This document shows, in pieces, positions 36,018 through 45,431 of a stretch of 64,000 bases of DNA (positions within the stretch are counted from its first letter, which is position 1; each line of letters starts with the position of its first letter). The stretch spans positions 1-64,000 of the forward strand of contig CAZJRI010000008.1 in the NCBI GenBank assembly GCA_964548025.1, given 5' to 3'. The DNA is from JAHRVQ01 sp964548025. Lineage in GTDB: Bacteria; Pseudomonadota; Gammaproteobacteria; Pseudomonadales; Azotimanducaceae. Position numbers and translations under genes: made by a program. The notes under the pieces were generated by a model that was not told the origin of the DNA, made no database searches, and saw only the letters and a program-made list of their open reading frames with translations.

Positions 36018-37151
36018 ATGACTGAACGGCTCAGAATAACAGACATTAAACTGCTGAAACTAAAGGTCATCGAAGATCTGGGCACATTGGAACCTGCCTG
36101 GGATGTTGGTGGCAGTATGAAGATGCTGCGAGGTGGTGGTTCGGTGGTGGAGGTACATACCGACCAGGGGGTGACCGGCATCGGGCCGGGTATCTCGCCT
36201 GGGTTATTGGCCACGCTGAAGCATCATCTTGTTGGTCAGGACCCATTTGATACTGAGAGACATCTGAAGGTACTCGGTTACTACACCGGTGGCAGTTATC
36301 GCAACTGTGCAGGCATCGATATTGCGTTGTGGGATGTGATCGGCAAGGTATGCGATCAACCCTTGTATAAATTGTGGGGTGGTGGCGAGGATCGAATCGT
36401 GCCTTATGCGAGCCTGGTGAAGCTTTCCACGCCGGAAGAACGATGGGATATGGCGCTGACACTAAAGGAGCAAGGATGGCAGGCGATCAAATTGCGCATC
36501 CATCACGAGACAATCAGGGAAGACATTCGTACCGTAGAGATGGTACGTCAGGCTGTCGGCAATGATACTGACCTTTTGGTAGATGCCAATCAGGCACAGT
36601 CAGCACCCGGCTGGCAGCCGGGTATTCAGTGGGACTATCGACGAGCGCTGAATACCGCACTGGCGTTGCAGGATTTGGGATGCATATGGTTGGAAGAACC
36701 GTTGCCGCGCTATGCATTTGATGATATTGCCCGGCTGAACAGCGAAGTGGATATGATCATCGCCGGTGGTGAAAACAACCGGGGTGTGCACGAATTTGTG
36801 CAGATGGTGAAGCAGGATGTCTATGATCTATTGCAACCTGAGAGTTTAGTCAGTGGTGGATTAACTGAACTACGCAAGATCGGCACCCTGGCAGAGTTGT
36901 TCAACAAACAAATTGCCCCCCATCATGGTGGCAGACAATTAGGCACAGTCGCACACGCCCACCTGGTGGCGTCCTGGGACCACTCTCCTTATCTGGAACT
37001 TTTGCACGAACCGCCAACAGGGGATTATCGACACGGCTTTTCAGCATTGGTCAACCCACTCATTGTCGAGAGCGATGGCTGCATACAGATGCCGGTGGGT
37101 GCAGGGTTGGGTGTCGATATTGATCCGGATCTGATTCTCGAAGTGATATGA
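36018..37151 (+). CDS. Enolase-superfamily enzyme (mandelate racemase / muconate lactonizing group)
   Basis: 377 residues; the N-terminal capping domain is followed by the barrel. The ordered residues are visible: the K-x-R base motif in AIKLRIHH near 158, the metal ligands Asp in LLVDANQ (near 193), Glu in WLEEPL (near 222) and Glu in GGENN (near 248), and the His in PHHGG (near 298). The chemistry is proton removal next to a carboxylate, giving dehydration or racemisation of a hydroxy acid. The usual second basic residue of the K-x-K type is Arg here, which many sugar-acid dehydratases also show. Leucine codons are unusually rich in TTG compared with neighbours, a mild hint of transfer. Confidence 0.9.
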   Translation: MTERLRITDIKLLKLKVIEDLGTLEPAWDVGGSMKMLRGGGSVVEVHTDQGVTGIGPGISPGLLATLKHHLVGQDPFDTERHLKVLGYYTGGSYRNCAGIDIALWDVIGKVCDQPLYKLWGGGEDRIVPYASLVKLSTPEERWDMALTLKEQGWQAIKLRIHHETIREDIRTVEMVRQAVGNDTDLLVDANQAQSAPGWQPGIQWDYRRALNTALALQDLGCIWLEEPLPRYAFDDIARLNSEVDMIIAGGENNRGVHEFVQMVKQDVYDLLQPESLVSGGLTELRKIGTLAELFNKQIAPHHGGRQLGTVAHAHLVASWDHSPYLELLHEPPTGDYRHGFSALVNPLIVESDGCIQMPVGAGLGVDIDPDLILEVI

Positions 37152-37421
37152 GACGGATTTTTCTAAACTCATTAGCAACGATGGATTTGAGAATACGGCT
37201 TCCACAGCATCATCGCAGTCGCGAATAATCTGCACACAGTGATCTATGTGCGAGGGAACACATGGTACTCACAACACTGACATGGTCCCTTGCAATCACT
37301 CACGGACAGAACACACATCTCTGCATTCTCCGATGATCAGATCCACGTCTACAACCGCAATTGAATAGCGAAAAGTGGTAGGCTGGTTGAATCAGAATCA
37401 ATCAGCAAAGGGAGTGCTGCC
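37152..37421. promoter_or_regulatory. Intergenic region with an imperfect inverted repeat
   Basis: 270 bases between two plus-strand genes. GCGAGGGAACA (37250-37260) can pair with TGGTCCCTTGC (37283-37293) with one mismatch and one G-T pair across a 22-base loop. It may be a terminator for the enolase-superfamily gene or an operator for the next gene. The ribosome site for 37422 is AAGGGAG near 37409-37415. Nothing else is convincing. Confidence 0.4.
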
Positions 37422-38168
37422 ATGACAACTGAAGGTCGACTAAATCCATTGGATTCTGGCTACGATATGCCAGTTGATGCCCCGCTATTTGCAAAACCAC
37501 CGATCCACTATAGAGACGTACACGCTATCCAGATTACTTACGAAACGGATCTCGATGCGGCACTTGATCTCCTGCCACAGGGATTGGAAATTGAATCTCC
37601 GGCAACAGCAACAATTCTATTCATCAACTATCCCTTTAGCACCCTCGGCCCCTATAATGAAGTGATCCTGGTAATCAACTGCCTCTACAATGGCCAGCCC
37701 ACGGGTTATATCCCCCATATCGTTGTCGACAATGAAGTACCCCTGGCAGCGGGCAGGGAGATCTGGGGCTATCCAAAAAAGCTGGCCAAGATTGAGATTG
37801 AGACGGGTGAGCCCATGGATATCTTACACGGCAGAATGGAGCGCCCGACGGGCAACATGATCTGCAGCGGAGGCATCAGACCTGAAACACTGGTTGAAAC
37901 GTCAGCAGACCCTGCTGACAGTTATGGTATGGCGTTACGAGTAATACCAAGCCCAGTGGACGGCAATGCCCCCTCGGTCGCAGAGTTGTTGCGAGTTCAT
38001 ACCGTTGGCACAATAAAGCAGATGTGGGAAGGCACCGGTTGGGTTGAATATCACTGTCACTCGGCAATAGACCCATGGCACAAGCTCAAGGTCCGGGAAG
38101 TCTTGTCTGCCCAGTATCGAATCAGTGACATGATTCTGGGATTTGCTGAAATTGTGAAAACTTATTGA
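37422..38168 (+). CDS. Acetoacetate decarboxylase-family protein
   Basis: 248 residues of the acetoacetate decarboxylase (ADC) fold. The motif GREIWGYPKKLAKI near 113-125 contains two adjacent lysines, Lys119 and Lys120, matching the Schiff-base lysine and its pKa-tuning neighbour of classical ADC. It is therefore expected to form an imine with a keto acid. The family also contains enzymes that do aldol or dehydration chemistry with the same lysine, so the reaction is not certain. The ATG follows AAGGGAG. It is preceded by the enolase-superfamily gene 270 bases upstream. Confidence 0.88.
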   Translation: MTTEGRLNPLDSGYDMPVDAPLFAKPPIHYRDVHAIQITYETDLDAALDLLPQGLEIESPATATILFINYPFSTLGPYNEVILVINCLYNGQPTGYIPHIVVDNEVPLAAGREIWGYPKKLAKIEIETGEPMDILHGRMERPTGNMICSGGIRPETLVETSADPADSYGMALRVIPSPVDGNAPSVAELLRVHTVGTIKQMWEGTGWVEYHCHSAIDPWHKLKVREVLSAQYRISDMILGFAEIVKTY

Positions 38169-38205
38169 ATGGTTTCTGACTCATCCGAATTTTTAACTGA
38201 TAGAT

Positions 38206-38255
38206 CCAGGTCTGGTAATTGCCATATGCATTAAAGCCAGGAAGTGCAGACCTGG
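38206..38255. terminator. 9-bp inverted repeat between convergent genes
   Basis: CCAGGTCTG (38206-38214) and its exact complement CAGACCTGG (38247-38255) are separated by 32 bases, in the short space between the acetoacetate-decarboxylase-like gene (+, ends 38168) and the SDR gene (-, ends 38314). A stem this perfect could stop transcription from both sides, though no T run follows. Confidence 0.5.
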
Positions 38256-38313
38256 TCTTCACTAACCTTGCTTAACACATATTAGGCAATTGGACAGAAA
38301 CCTGATCGAGTAT

Positions 38314-39093
38314 CTAGAAAACCGAATACCCACCATCAATAAGAAAGTTCTCACTGGTATGGTAACCACTCGCCTCACTCATAATGTATACAGCAACAGC
38401 GGCAAAATCATCCGGCTGTCCCCAGCGTCGCATCGGGATGCGAGGCATGACGTTGTCGACAAACTTATCCCAGCCGAATGAGCCTTCGGTCATGGCAGTC
38501 TCAATCCACCCGGGCAAAATCGTATGGGCAGTAACACCGTATCTCGCGTATTCAACAGCCAGCGCTTTTATCATTGAAATCATGCCGCCTTTGGTCGCGG
38601 CATAGTGCTCACCTCTGGGCTGGCCTGATACTGCAGCAAGACTTGCCGTACCTACCAGTCGACCAAAAGCGTCCCCATCACTTGCCCGTTCTCTCATATG
38701 GCCTGCTGCACATTTGAAGGTATAGTAAACACCGCTTAGGTTGACGCCGATGACGCGATCCCATACTTCCTTCTCAATCTGATCAAATTGCACCCCACCG
38801 GAGCCGATACCGGCATTGGCGAAGCACCCATCCACTCTTCCATGATTCTTCAGGGTTTCAGCGAAAGCACTCTCGACCTCTCCCAGATCCGCTACGTTAC
38901 ATTTCTGAGCAGTGACTTTCGTCCCGTACTGGTTGAGGTTTTCCAGTGCCTCGGCATTTTTATCAAGATTCGTACCCCAGATGCAGATATCACAACCGTG
39001 TTTGGCAAGGCCTTCTGCCATGCCGAGTCCTATACCACCATTTCCACCGGTGACAAGTGCAACACGGCCGCTCAGATCAAAAAAGTTGTCCAT
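38314..39093 (-). CDS. Short-chain dehydrogenase/reductase (SDR)
   Basis: 259 residues. The cofactor motif is VALVTGGNGGIGLGMAEGL (TGxxxGIG), the NAG motif is in CFANAGIGSGG, and the catalytic Ser-Tyr-Lys set is in GTASLAAVSG and HYAATKGG. The C-terminus (SGYHTSENFLIDGGYSVF) is typical of classical SDRs. It should oxidise or reduce an alcohol/ketone with NAD(P). It runs on the same strand as the amidohydrolase and alpha/beta hydrolase upstream, 162 bases away. Confidence 0.9.
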   Translation of the reverse strand: MDNFFDLSGRVALVTGGNGGIGLGMAEGLAKHGCDICIWGTNLDKNAEALENLNQYGTKVTAQKCNVADLGEVESAFAETLKNHGRVDGCFANAGIGSGGVQFDQIEKEVWDRVIGVNLSGVYYTFKCAAGHMRERASDGDAFGRLVGTASLAAVSGQPRGEHYAATKGGMISMIKALAVEYARYGVTAHTILPGWIETAMTEGSFGWDKFVDNVMPRIPMRRWGQPDDFAAVAVYIMSEASGYHTSENFLIDGGYSVF

Positions 39094-39255
39094 TATTTAA
39101 CTCCAAATTAACAAGTCTGGGAGTCTATCAAATGAAAGGCATGAAAGCCGATTGCACCACATTCACGTTATGAATCTCGTTTCAGGTACCCGGACTCTAA
39201 GTTTTACAGGTCTTCAATTGACGGGTCAGGTTTTGGCAGCAGCAGTTAATCTGCA

Positions 39256-40704
39256 CTAGTGAACACCGACCCTGATAGCGCTTCCCGGAAAGACATCGTC
39301 ATCAAGCTTTCCATCTCTGATGACAGGGATGCCATTGACGAATACGAATTTGATCCCCCGGGAATGTTGTGCCGGTTCGGTATAGGTCGCTCTATCCATG
39401 ATGGTTTCAGGATTAAAGATAGTAATGTCTGCATCAGCGCCAACCTGCAGTCGGCCCTTTCTTTTCATTACCGGAACAAAATAATCAAGTCTTTTAACAG
39501 GCATGATGGTCATTTTGGCCAGTGCCTGCATCAACGTCAGACGCTTCTCTTCACGTACATAGCGGCCGAGAATCCTGGCATAAGTACCAGCACTCCGGGG
39601 ATGAGACAGCCCATCAACAAAGGGAATACCGTCGCTGGCAATAATAAGATCGGGTTGTTCAACGAGCCAGGCATTCATCTCTTCTGAACGGCCATGAATA
39701 ATCACCCAGCCGCCTTCTTCCCTGTATTTCTCAAAAGTTTTTTTGGTCAGCCGTTCACCCGTAGCGACCCATTGCAGATCGCCGTAATCGTTTTCCCAGT
39801 TATCAAACAGAGCACTTTCCAAACGAGTCGACCCGGCTGTATAGGGGTAATTCTCGGTTGTCACATCAATGCCACGAGCCTGCAATTTGCGAATCATCGA
39901 AACTGCAACCTTTGCCTGTTTGTCAGTACTGGAGTTGATATGAACGACGTGCAGCGATGCACCAGTCACAGCCGCATTACTCAGGACTTCCTGCAGCGGT
40001 GCCAGCAGATCCTTGTTCATGAATTTTTCATTCCTCATATGAACAAAAATGGGTCTGTTTAGCGCTGATGCCAGCTCAAACACCTTGAATATTTCTTCAT
40101 GATCAGCACCGGGACTGTAGGTGATGCCAATTCCAATACCCAGACCACCGTCCTCAATGCCAGCACGTATAAAATCCAGCATTAGTGACAGATCATGCGA
40201 ATCGAGAGATTCATGCAAATTCCCGGAGAGCGGATTTGCTGAATCAGCACCACCGGAAACCGCAACCCTTGCATAGATATGAGCCACACTGGCGCCATAG
40301 TTGATGGGTGCCTTACCCTTTCTAGACTCGTACCATTTCGCCAGAGGGAATTCGCCTATCTCAAGATTTAAGGCGGTAGTTACCCCATCTGCCGCCTGAA
40401 AATGATTGCTTACGACATCCTGACCATGCGCATGCAAGTCGACAAAACCTGGTGAAACCACCAACCCTGATGCATCAATTTGTTGCTCGCCCTTCAATGG
40501 TTCAGTTGAAATCGCGACGATTTGCCCATTGTTGATCGCAATATTGCTGATCTTGTCGTAACCCGTTTCAGGATCCATGACTCGACCGTTCTTGATAACG
40601 AAAGTATTGGCAAAAGAGGCACTGGCGAACCCGAAATTCAGACAGAAGCACAGTACGCCCAGAGCGAATCCCTTGAGCATTGAGTGACGATCAACAGATA
40701 CCAT
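39256..40704 (-). CDS. Exported amidohydrolase (D-aminoacylase-like)
   Basis: 482 residues from an ATG preceded by GAGGAGA; the frame is open a little further upstream with no ribosome site. A signal peptide is visible (LKGFALGVLCFCLNFGFASA, then SFA, about residues 9-31), so it is periplasmic or secreted. FVIKNGRVMDPETG and PGFVDLHAHGQD hold the metal-binding His-x-His pair; IFVHMRNEKFM, LHVVHINSS and LIIASDGIPF carry further ligands, including the Asp. It fits N-acyl-D-amino-acid deacylases and related amidohydrolases, cleaving an amide in the periplasm. The alpha/beta hydrolase follows upstream on the same strand, 63 bases away. Confidence 0.9.
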   Translation of the reverse strand: MVSVDRHSMLKGFALGVLCFCLNFGFASASFANTFVIKNGRVMDPETGYDKISNIAINNGQIVAISTEPLKGEQQIDASGLVVSPGFVDLHAHGQDVVSNHFQAADGVTTALNLEIGEFPLAKWYESRKGKAPINYGASVAHIYARVAVSGGADSANPLSGNLHESLDSHDLSLMLDFIRAGIEDGGLGIGIGITYSPGADHEEIFKVFELASALNRPIFVHMRNEKFMNKDLLAPLQEVLSNAAVTGASLHVVHINSSTDKQAKVAVSMIRKLQARGIDVTTENYPYTAGSTRLESALFDNWENDYGDLQWVATGERLTKKTFEKYREEGGWVIIHGRSEEMNAWLVEQPDLIIASDGIPFVDGLSHPRSAGTYARILGRYVREEKRLTLMQALAKMTIMPVKRLDYFVPVMKRKGRLQVGADADITIFNPETIMDRATYTEPAQHSRGIKFVFVNGIPVIRDGKLDDDVFPGSAIRVGVH

Positions 40705-40767
40705 CGATATTCTCCTCGGTTCACCTGACTGGTAATCTTTGCAGGTCAATATGTTTTTACGGGGTCC

Positions 40768-41583
40768 CTAAAGGGATTCGAGCTTTTTCTGTTGAGTCCT
40801 GGCGTTGACGACACCATGGGAAAGAAAATCCGCCACAACTTCAGAGAATTCGTCAGGCACATCTCGAGGAATGCCATGACCAACCCGACTGAAAACATGC
40901 AGGGTGCCATTCGGCAAACGCTGCCAGTCATTCACATTCGCCTTACATAAACCGTCTGCTGCACCTGCTACGATCAGCGTCGGTGTTGTCAGCCCCACCA
41001 ATCTGTCGAGCACATCGAAGTCGACCATAGACTGCCATGATTCCTCATAGTGTCTGTCCGATACGGAGAGGGCGCGGTCAACCCCCTGCACTACCGACTC
41101 TTCCGGTGCACGAATTCGCAGCAACTGACGCTGTGCAATCATCCGTTCACGACCATCAGACGCCTTTCGCAGCGCTTTACCCTCTTCATGGGCTTTAGGA
41201 TCTCCCTCAATACCACCTGCTGGAATGGGCGCGACAAGAATGAGTTTATCGAGACGATCACCGTGATTTACGCCCAACTCAAAACCGATTCCACCACCCA
41301 TGCTGTGACCCACATAGGTGAACTTGTCCAAACCAAGAAAATCTGCCAGGCCAACAACATCGCGTGCATATTGAGGAATGTTATAGCCATCGGCGCAGCG
41401 TTCGCTCTCCCCCGCACCCCGGCAATCCATGACAATACATCGAAAGCGGTCCGCCAGCCTGGGACCAATTTCATCAAGCCAGACATCATGAGCCCCCGTA
41501 TAACCATGATGAAGAATCAAAGGTTCACCCTTCCCTATTTCATCCCAGAATAGATCAGCCCCATTGATATTTTGAATCGGCAT
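40768..41583 (-). CDS. Alpha/beta hydrolase
   Basis: 271 residues with ATG following GGAGGATAT, a near-ideal ribosome site. The oxyanion region is EPLILHHGYTGAHDVW, the nucleophile Ser sits in YVGHSMGGGIGF (near 95), the acid Asp in LIVAGAADGL, and the His in SRVGHGIPRDVP. There is no signal peptide. It cleaves an ester, lactone or C-C bond in the cytoplasm. The likely transcript continues into the amidohydrolase and SDR. It is divergent from the tandem CoA-transferase at 41750. Confidence 0.9.
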   Translation of the reverse strand: MPIQNINGADLFWDEIGKGEPLILHHGYTGAHDVWLDEIGPRLADRFRCIVMDCRGAGESERCADGYNIPQYARDVVGLADFLGLDKFTYVGHSMGGGIGFELGVNHGDRLDKLILVAPIPAGGIEGDPKAHEEGKALRKASDGRERMIAQRQLLRIRAPEESVVQGVDRALSVSDRHYEESWQSMVDFDVLDRLVGLTTPTLIVAGAADGLCKANVNDWQRLPNGTLHVFSRVGHGIPRDVPDEFSEVVADFLSHGVVNARTQQKKLESL

Positions 41584-41749
41584 ATATCCTCCATCCAGTG
41601 CCTTTTATTGATTAACTTATTTGTTTGGTTCAGGAAACTACTTCCCAACGCACCGAGAGTCAACATGGGCATCGCTTTAGATCTTGTTTTTTAAAACTTT
41701 TTCGCTCACCCCATACACCTTCGCCCAAAGCTCTGGCATGATTGGATTT

Positions 41750-44179
41750 ATGTTAAGTTCATATCGCGTATTAGACCTGACCGACCATCGAGGTGAACTC
41801 GCTGGCATGATTCTCGGAGACCTGGGGGCGGATGTCATCCGGGTCGAACCACCCGGCGGCTCGACCGCCAGGCAGGTAGGGCCTTCACTGGACGGAGAGC
41901 CCTCGAACCAGGACAGCCTGCAGTATCTGGCATTCAATCGAAACAAGCGCTCGATCATCTTAAATCTCGACGACGAGAGTGATCGTGAAAATTTACTGGC
42001 ACTGGTGGCTGGCGCTGATTTCGTACTCGAATCGGCTTATCCCGGAGAACTTGAACGACACGGCATCGGTTTCGAGCAGCTAAAAGCGGTAAATCCAAAA
42101 ATAATTCACGTTTTTATCACGCCATATGGTTCCGACGGACCTGCTGCAGATCGTTGCGCCAACGATCTTACCCTGTCAGCAATGGGAGGACAGGCAGCAC
42201 TGCAGGGTTCTCCGGACCGGGCGCCGGTCAGGGTTACAGTTCCACAGATATGGCGCCACGTTGGCGCAGAAGCAGCCGCTGCTGCCCTCATCGGTCACGC
42301 ACGTATGATAGCCACCAATGAGGCTCAATTCGTGGATCTGTCAGCACAATGTACCTCGACCTGGACAACAATGAATGCCATGGACGCCTATGCTGTCCAG
42401 GGTTTCGACTTCGAGAGGATGGGATCAACAGTGCAGATGGGCACAAGGGCCGTTGATCCGGTGTTTGCCTGCTCCGACGGTTATCTGGTCGCTCTGGCTC
42501 TCGGGCCCAGTATCGAACCATTACTGGGACATCTCATCGGTGACGGTTTAGCGGACGAAACCTGGTTTGAGGAGGACTGGGATACCCTGGGCCAACGGAT
42601 TCTCATGGGCGAGGAAACTCGATTCACGGCGGAGCAACTACGGGAAACATTTTCTCAGTTTATAGGCAAGCATTCAAAGGCTGAACTTTTCAGTTGGGGA
42701 CTCGATACCGGCGTAACCCTTGCGCCAGTCAATACAGTTGCCGATCTTCTTGAATTAGAACAACTCGAAGCAAGAGATGCATGGTCGTCTCTTGATCTTG
42801 GGAACCGCGAAACAGTTCGCACCCCCGGGGTATTTGCACGCCTGGCTAAAACACCGATTACCCTTCGAAGACCTGCACCGGCACCAGGGGAACATACAGA
42901 CGAAATTCTAAAAGAGCTGAATTCCCAGCCTCGAACACCTGCGGCAACACCGGATTCAGCCCGTGAGAGTGATCGACCCTTTGAAGGACTCATCGTCCTG
43001 GATCTCACCTGGGTTATCGCAGGACCATCATCCGTGCGTTATCTATCAGATCATGGTGCCGAGGTCATCAAGATTGAGTCAGAGCTGCGCCCGGATGGTC
43101 TGAGGCTCCTGGGACCGGTTCGTGGTGATGAACCTGGCTGGAACAAATCCCACTTCTACGGTGAATTCAATGCGGGCAAGAAATGCATTCAACTGAATCT
43201 GAAGCAGCCCCAGGCGCTCGAAATTCTTAAACAGCTTATCTCTAAAGCAGATATCCTTGTAGAAAACTGGGCACCCGGTGCAACAGAAAGACTCGGCATA
43301 CACTACGAGGCCGTCAGGGAATTAAACCCTGATATCATCATGTTGAGTTCCAGTCTGATGGGGCAAACCGGCCCAGCCGCATCAGTTGCAGGTTTCGGTT
43401 ATCACGCTGGTGCCATGGCTGGATTTTACGAAGTAACAGGCTACCCGGACCTGCCACCCCACGGTCCCTGGCTTGCCTATACCGACGTGATTGCGCCACA
43501 CTTTATTGCAGCAATGATTGCCGGTGCAATCGATCATCGTCGAAGAACCGGCGAAGGCCAGCATATTGAAGCCGCACAATTTGAAATGGCCCTGCAGTTT
43601 CTTGCTCCTGAAATTATTGAAGCCCAGTCCAATGGCTACAATGCGACCCGGCTTGGTAATCGTGCCAGGGATCTCGCACCACAAGGCATCTATCCCTGTG
43701 CTGGTGAAGATCAGTGGTGCGCCATCGCCATCGACACGGACGAACAATGGCGCACGCTATGTGGAATACTGGGTAATCCGGAATGGTCAGGCAATCCCGA
43801 CTTTAACAATGTCAGCGGTCGTCTGGCCGCTCATGATCTTATTGACCAACACCTTTCAGACTGGACCCGAAGCCGAACGCCCCACGCAATTATGGATGAA
43901 CTGACAAGTCAGGCTGTTCCTGCCGGTGCGGTGCAAAGGAGCAGTGATCTCAGTCGCGACCCACAATACAAACACCGCCAGTTTCAAAAGTCATTTGAGC
44001 ATCCCGTGATGGGTGACGTACCTTATGCCGGTAATCAATTCCGCATTCCCGGATATGATGCAGGTCCTTATAGCTATGCCCCGTTGCTGGGTGAACACAA
44101 CAGCGAGGTCCTAAAAGAGATGCTCGGTATGAGTGACGACGCAATCGCCGAAGCAATTGCAAACGGGGTTATTCAATAG
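41750..44179 (+). CDS. Two-domain (tandem) CaiB/BaiF CoA-transferase
   Basis: 809 residues from ATG 41750 (MLSSYRVLDLTDHRG), the start that fits the domain edge; upstream starts would add a poor leader. Domain 1 (about 1-395) has RVLDLTDHRGELAGMILGDL and domain 2 (about 420-800) has VLDLTWVIAGPSSVRYLSDH. At the catalytic-Asp site domain 1 has Gln166 (TVPQIWRH), while domain 2 has Asp579 (AYTDVIAP). So one half is predicted to be a non-catalytic partner of the other within a single chain. It is divergent from the alpha/beta hydrolase gene and converges with the two single-domain CoA-transferases. Confidence 0.92.
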   Translation: MLSSYRVLDLTDHRGELAGMILGDLGADVIRVEPPGGSTARQVGPSLDGEPSNQDSLQYLAFNRNKRSIILNLDDESDRENLLALVAGADFVLESAYPGELERHGIGFEQLKAVNPKIIHVFITPYGSDGPAADRCANDLTLSAMGGQAALQGSPDRAPVRVTVPQIWRHVGAEAAAAALIGHARMIATNEAQFVDLSAQCTSTWTTMNAMDAYAVQGFDFERMGSTVQMGTRAVDPVFACSDGYLVALALGPSIEPLLGHLIGDGLADETWFEEDWDTLGQRILMGEETRFTAEQLRETFSQFIGKHSKAELFSWGLDTGVTLAPVNTVADLLELEQLEARDAWSSLDLGNRETVRTPGVFARLAKTPITLRRPAPAPGEHTDEILKELNSQPRTPAATPDSARESDRPFEGLIVLDLTWVIAGPSSVRYLSDHGAEVIKIESELRPDGLRLLGPVRGDEPGWNKSHFYGEFNAGKKCIQLNLKQPQALEILKQLISKADILVENWAPGATERLGIHYEAVRELNPDIIMLSSSLMGQTGPAASVAGFGYHAGAMAGFYEVTGYPDLPPHGPWLAYTDVIAPHFIAAMIAGAIDHRRRTGEGQHIEAAQFEMALQFLAPEIIEAQSNGYNATRLGNRARDLAPQGIYPCAGEDQWCAIAIDTDEQWRTLCGILGNPEWSGNPDFNNVSGRLAAHDLIDQHLSDWTRSRTPHAIMDELTSQAVPAGAVQRSSDLSRDPQYKHRQFQKSFEHPVMGDVPYAGNQFRIPGYDAGPYSYAPLLGEHNSEVLKEMLGMSDDAIAEAIANGVIQ

Positions 44180-44198
44180 CTTCGCAGCCTATCAGGGC

Positions 44199-45431
44199 TT
44201 AAGTGATGCCAAGCTCGGACAGCACCTCATCCTGGTGTTCACCGAGTTTTGGTGCTCGTTTACTGATAGCCCAGGGAGTTTTCTCAAATCGATAGGGCGC
44301 CCCAGGGTAACGGTAACTGCGGCCGAGTTCTTCATGATTAACTTCAACCTGGTAACCACGCTCGATGAAATGCGGATCTTCATATGCCTCTTCCGGGGAA
44401 TTAATGACACCAACCGAAAGCCCGACACTCTGGCAGCCGAAGAAGAAATCATAGGCAGATATTCTTGAGGCGATCAGCATCAAAGCCTGACGGCCTGCCA
44501 TAAAGATAGCAGTTATCGTATCGTCCTGGCCGATGGATGACAGGTCAAAGGGGCCATCCCAGTTTGCCCCCATTTCCAGGAAAACAGCCTCCGGCAGATC
44601 ATCCAGTAGATCCAGATCGATCATCCAGTCATACAGCTTCTTGAATTCATGAGGAAATCGGGGCGGCACGCCGGTATTTGCATATCGACCATCGGCGCAT
44701 AGTATCTGGCTCTCCATCGATGGAGACTCAGATGCATGTCGGCCGGTTTGTCGTTGGACAGTATTCTCCGCCACGAGCCAGGTATAACTCGAGGCTTCGG
44801 TCGTCACGTTTGCGCCTGCATGCAGGCTGACATCAATAAACTGCCCTTCACCTGAAACACCCCGGTAAAGGAAAGCTGTCAGGGCAGACATAACGGAAAA
44901 ATGACAGCCGATATGGTAACCCTGGTTCCCTGATCCACGAACCGGCGGCAGCGAGTGATCGTCATAGCCACAACTCCAGGGAGGACCACCACCGGCCAGT
45001 ATCGTCAGATCAGTTACCGGCAGGTCACTCTTCGGATCATCTCGGCCAAAAGGCGTCATTGCAACATGAATCAGATCAGGTTTGACTTCACAAAGCTCTG
45101 GATAGTCGATACCCAGACTTCCCAATCGTTTTCTTGGCTCTGATTCGATGAGGATATCTGTAGACGAGACGAGCGTACGGAAAATCTCACGGTCCGGGTC
45201 CTTGTCAAGATCGAGAACAATACTCCTTTTATTTGTATGATAGTGCCACCAATACAGGCTGCGATCTTCTCCCGGCTCATCATCGAGGAAGGGCGGAAAC
45301 CCCCGGGAAGGATCACCACCGGGGGGTTCAATGAGAATTACCTCTGCTCCCATATCTGCCATCAGTTTACCTGCAAAAGATATTCGTTCATTTGCAAGTT
45401 CAAGAACACGGATACCTGATAAAGCGGTCAT
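44199..45431 (-). CDS. Single-domain CaiB/BaiF CoA-transferase, probably non-catalytic
   Basis: 410 residues of the family III type (IRVLELANERISFAGKLMAD, VILIEPPGGDPSRG). At the catalytic-Asp position it has Asn169, in SGNQGYH, so it should not form the aspartyl-CoA intermediate. Its start overlaps the stop of the upstream CoA-transferase (45428-46660) by ATGA, so the two are made together and probably form a heterodimer, with this chain as the structural or substrate-binding half. This repeats in separate genes what the tandem proteins do in one chain. Confidence 0.9.
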   Translation of the reverse strand: MTALSGIRVLELANERISFAGKLMADMGAEVILIEPPGGDPSRGFPPFLDDEPGEDRSLYWWHYHTNKRSIVLDLDKDPDREIFRTLVSSTDILIESEPRKRLGSLGIDYPELCEVKPDLIHVAMTPFGRDDPKSDLPVTDLTILAGGGPPWSCGYDDHSLPPVRGSGNQGYHIGCHFSVMSALTAFLYRGVSGEGQFIDVSLHAGANVTTEASSYTWLVAENTVQRQTGRHASESPSMESQILCADGRYANTGVPPRFPHEFKKLYDWMIDLDLLDDLPEAVFLEMGANWDGPFDLSSIGQDDTITAIFMAGRQALMLIASRISAYDFFFGCQSVGLSVGVINSPEEAYEDPHFIERGYQVEVNHEELGRSYRYPGAPYRFEKTPWAISKRAPKLGEHQDEVLSELGIT

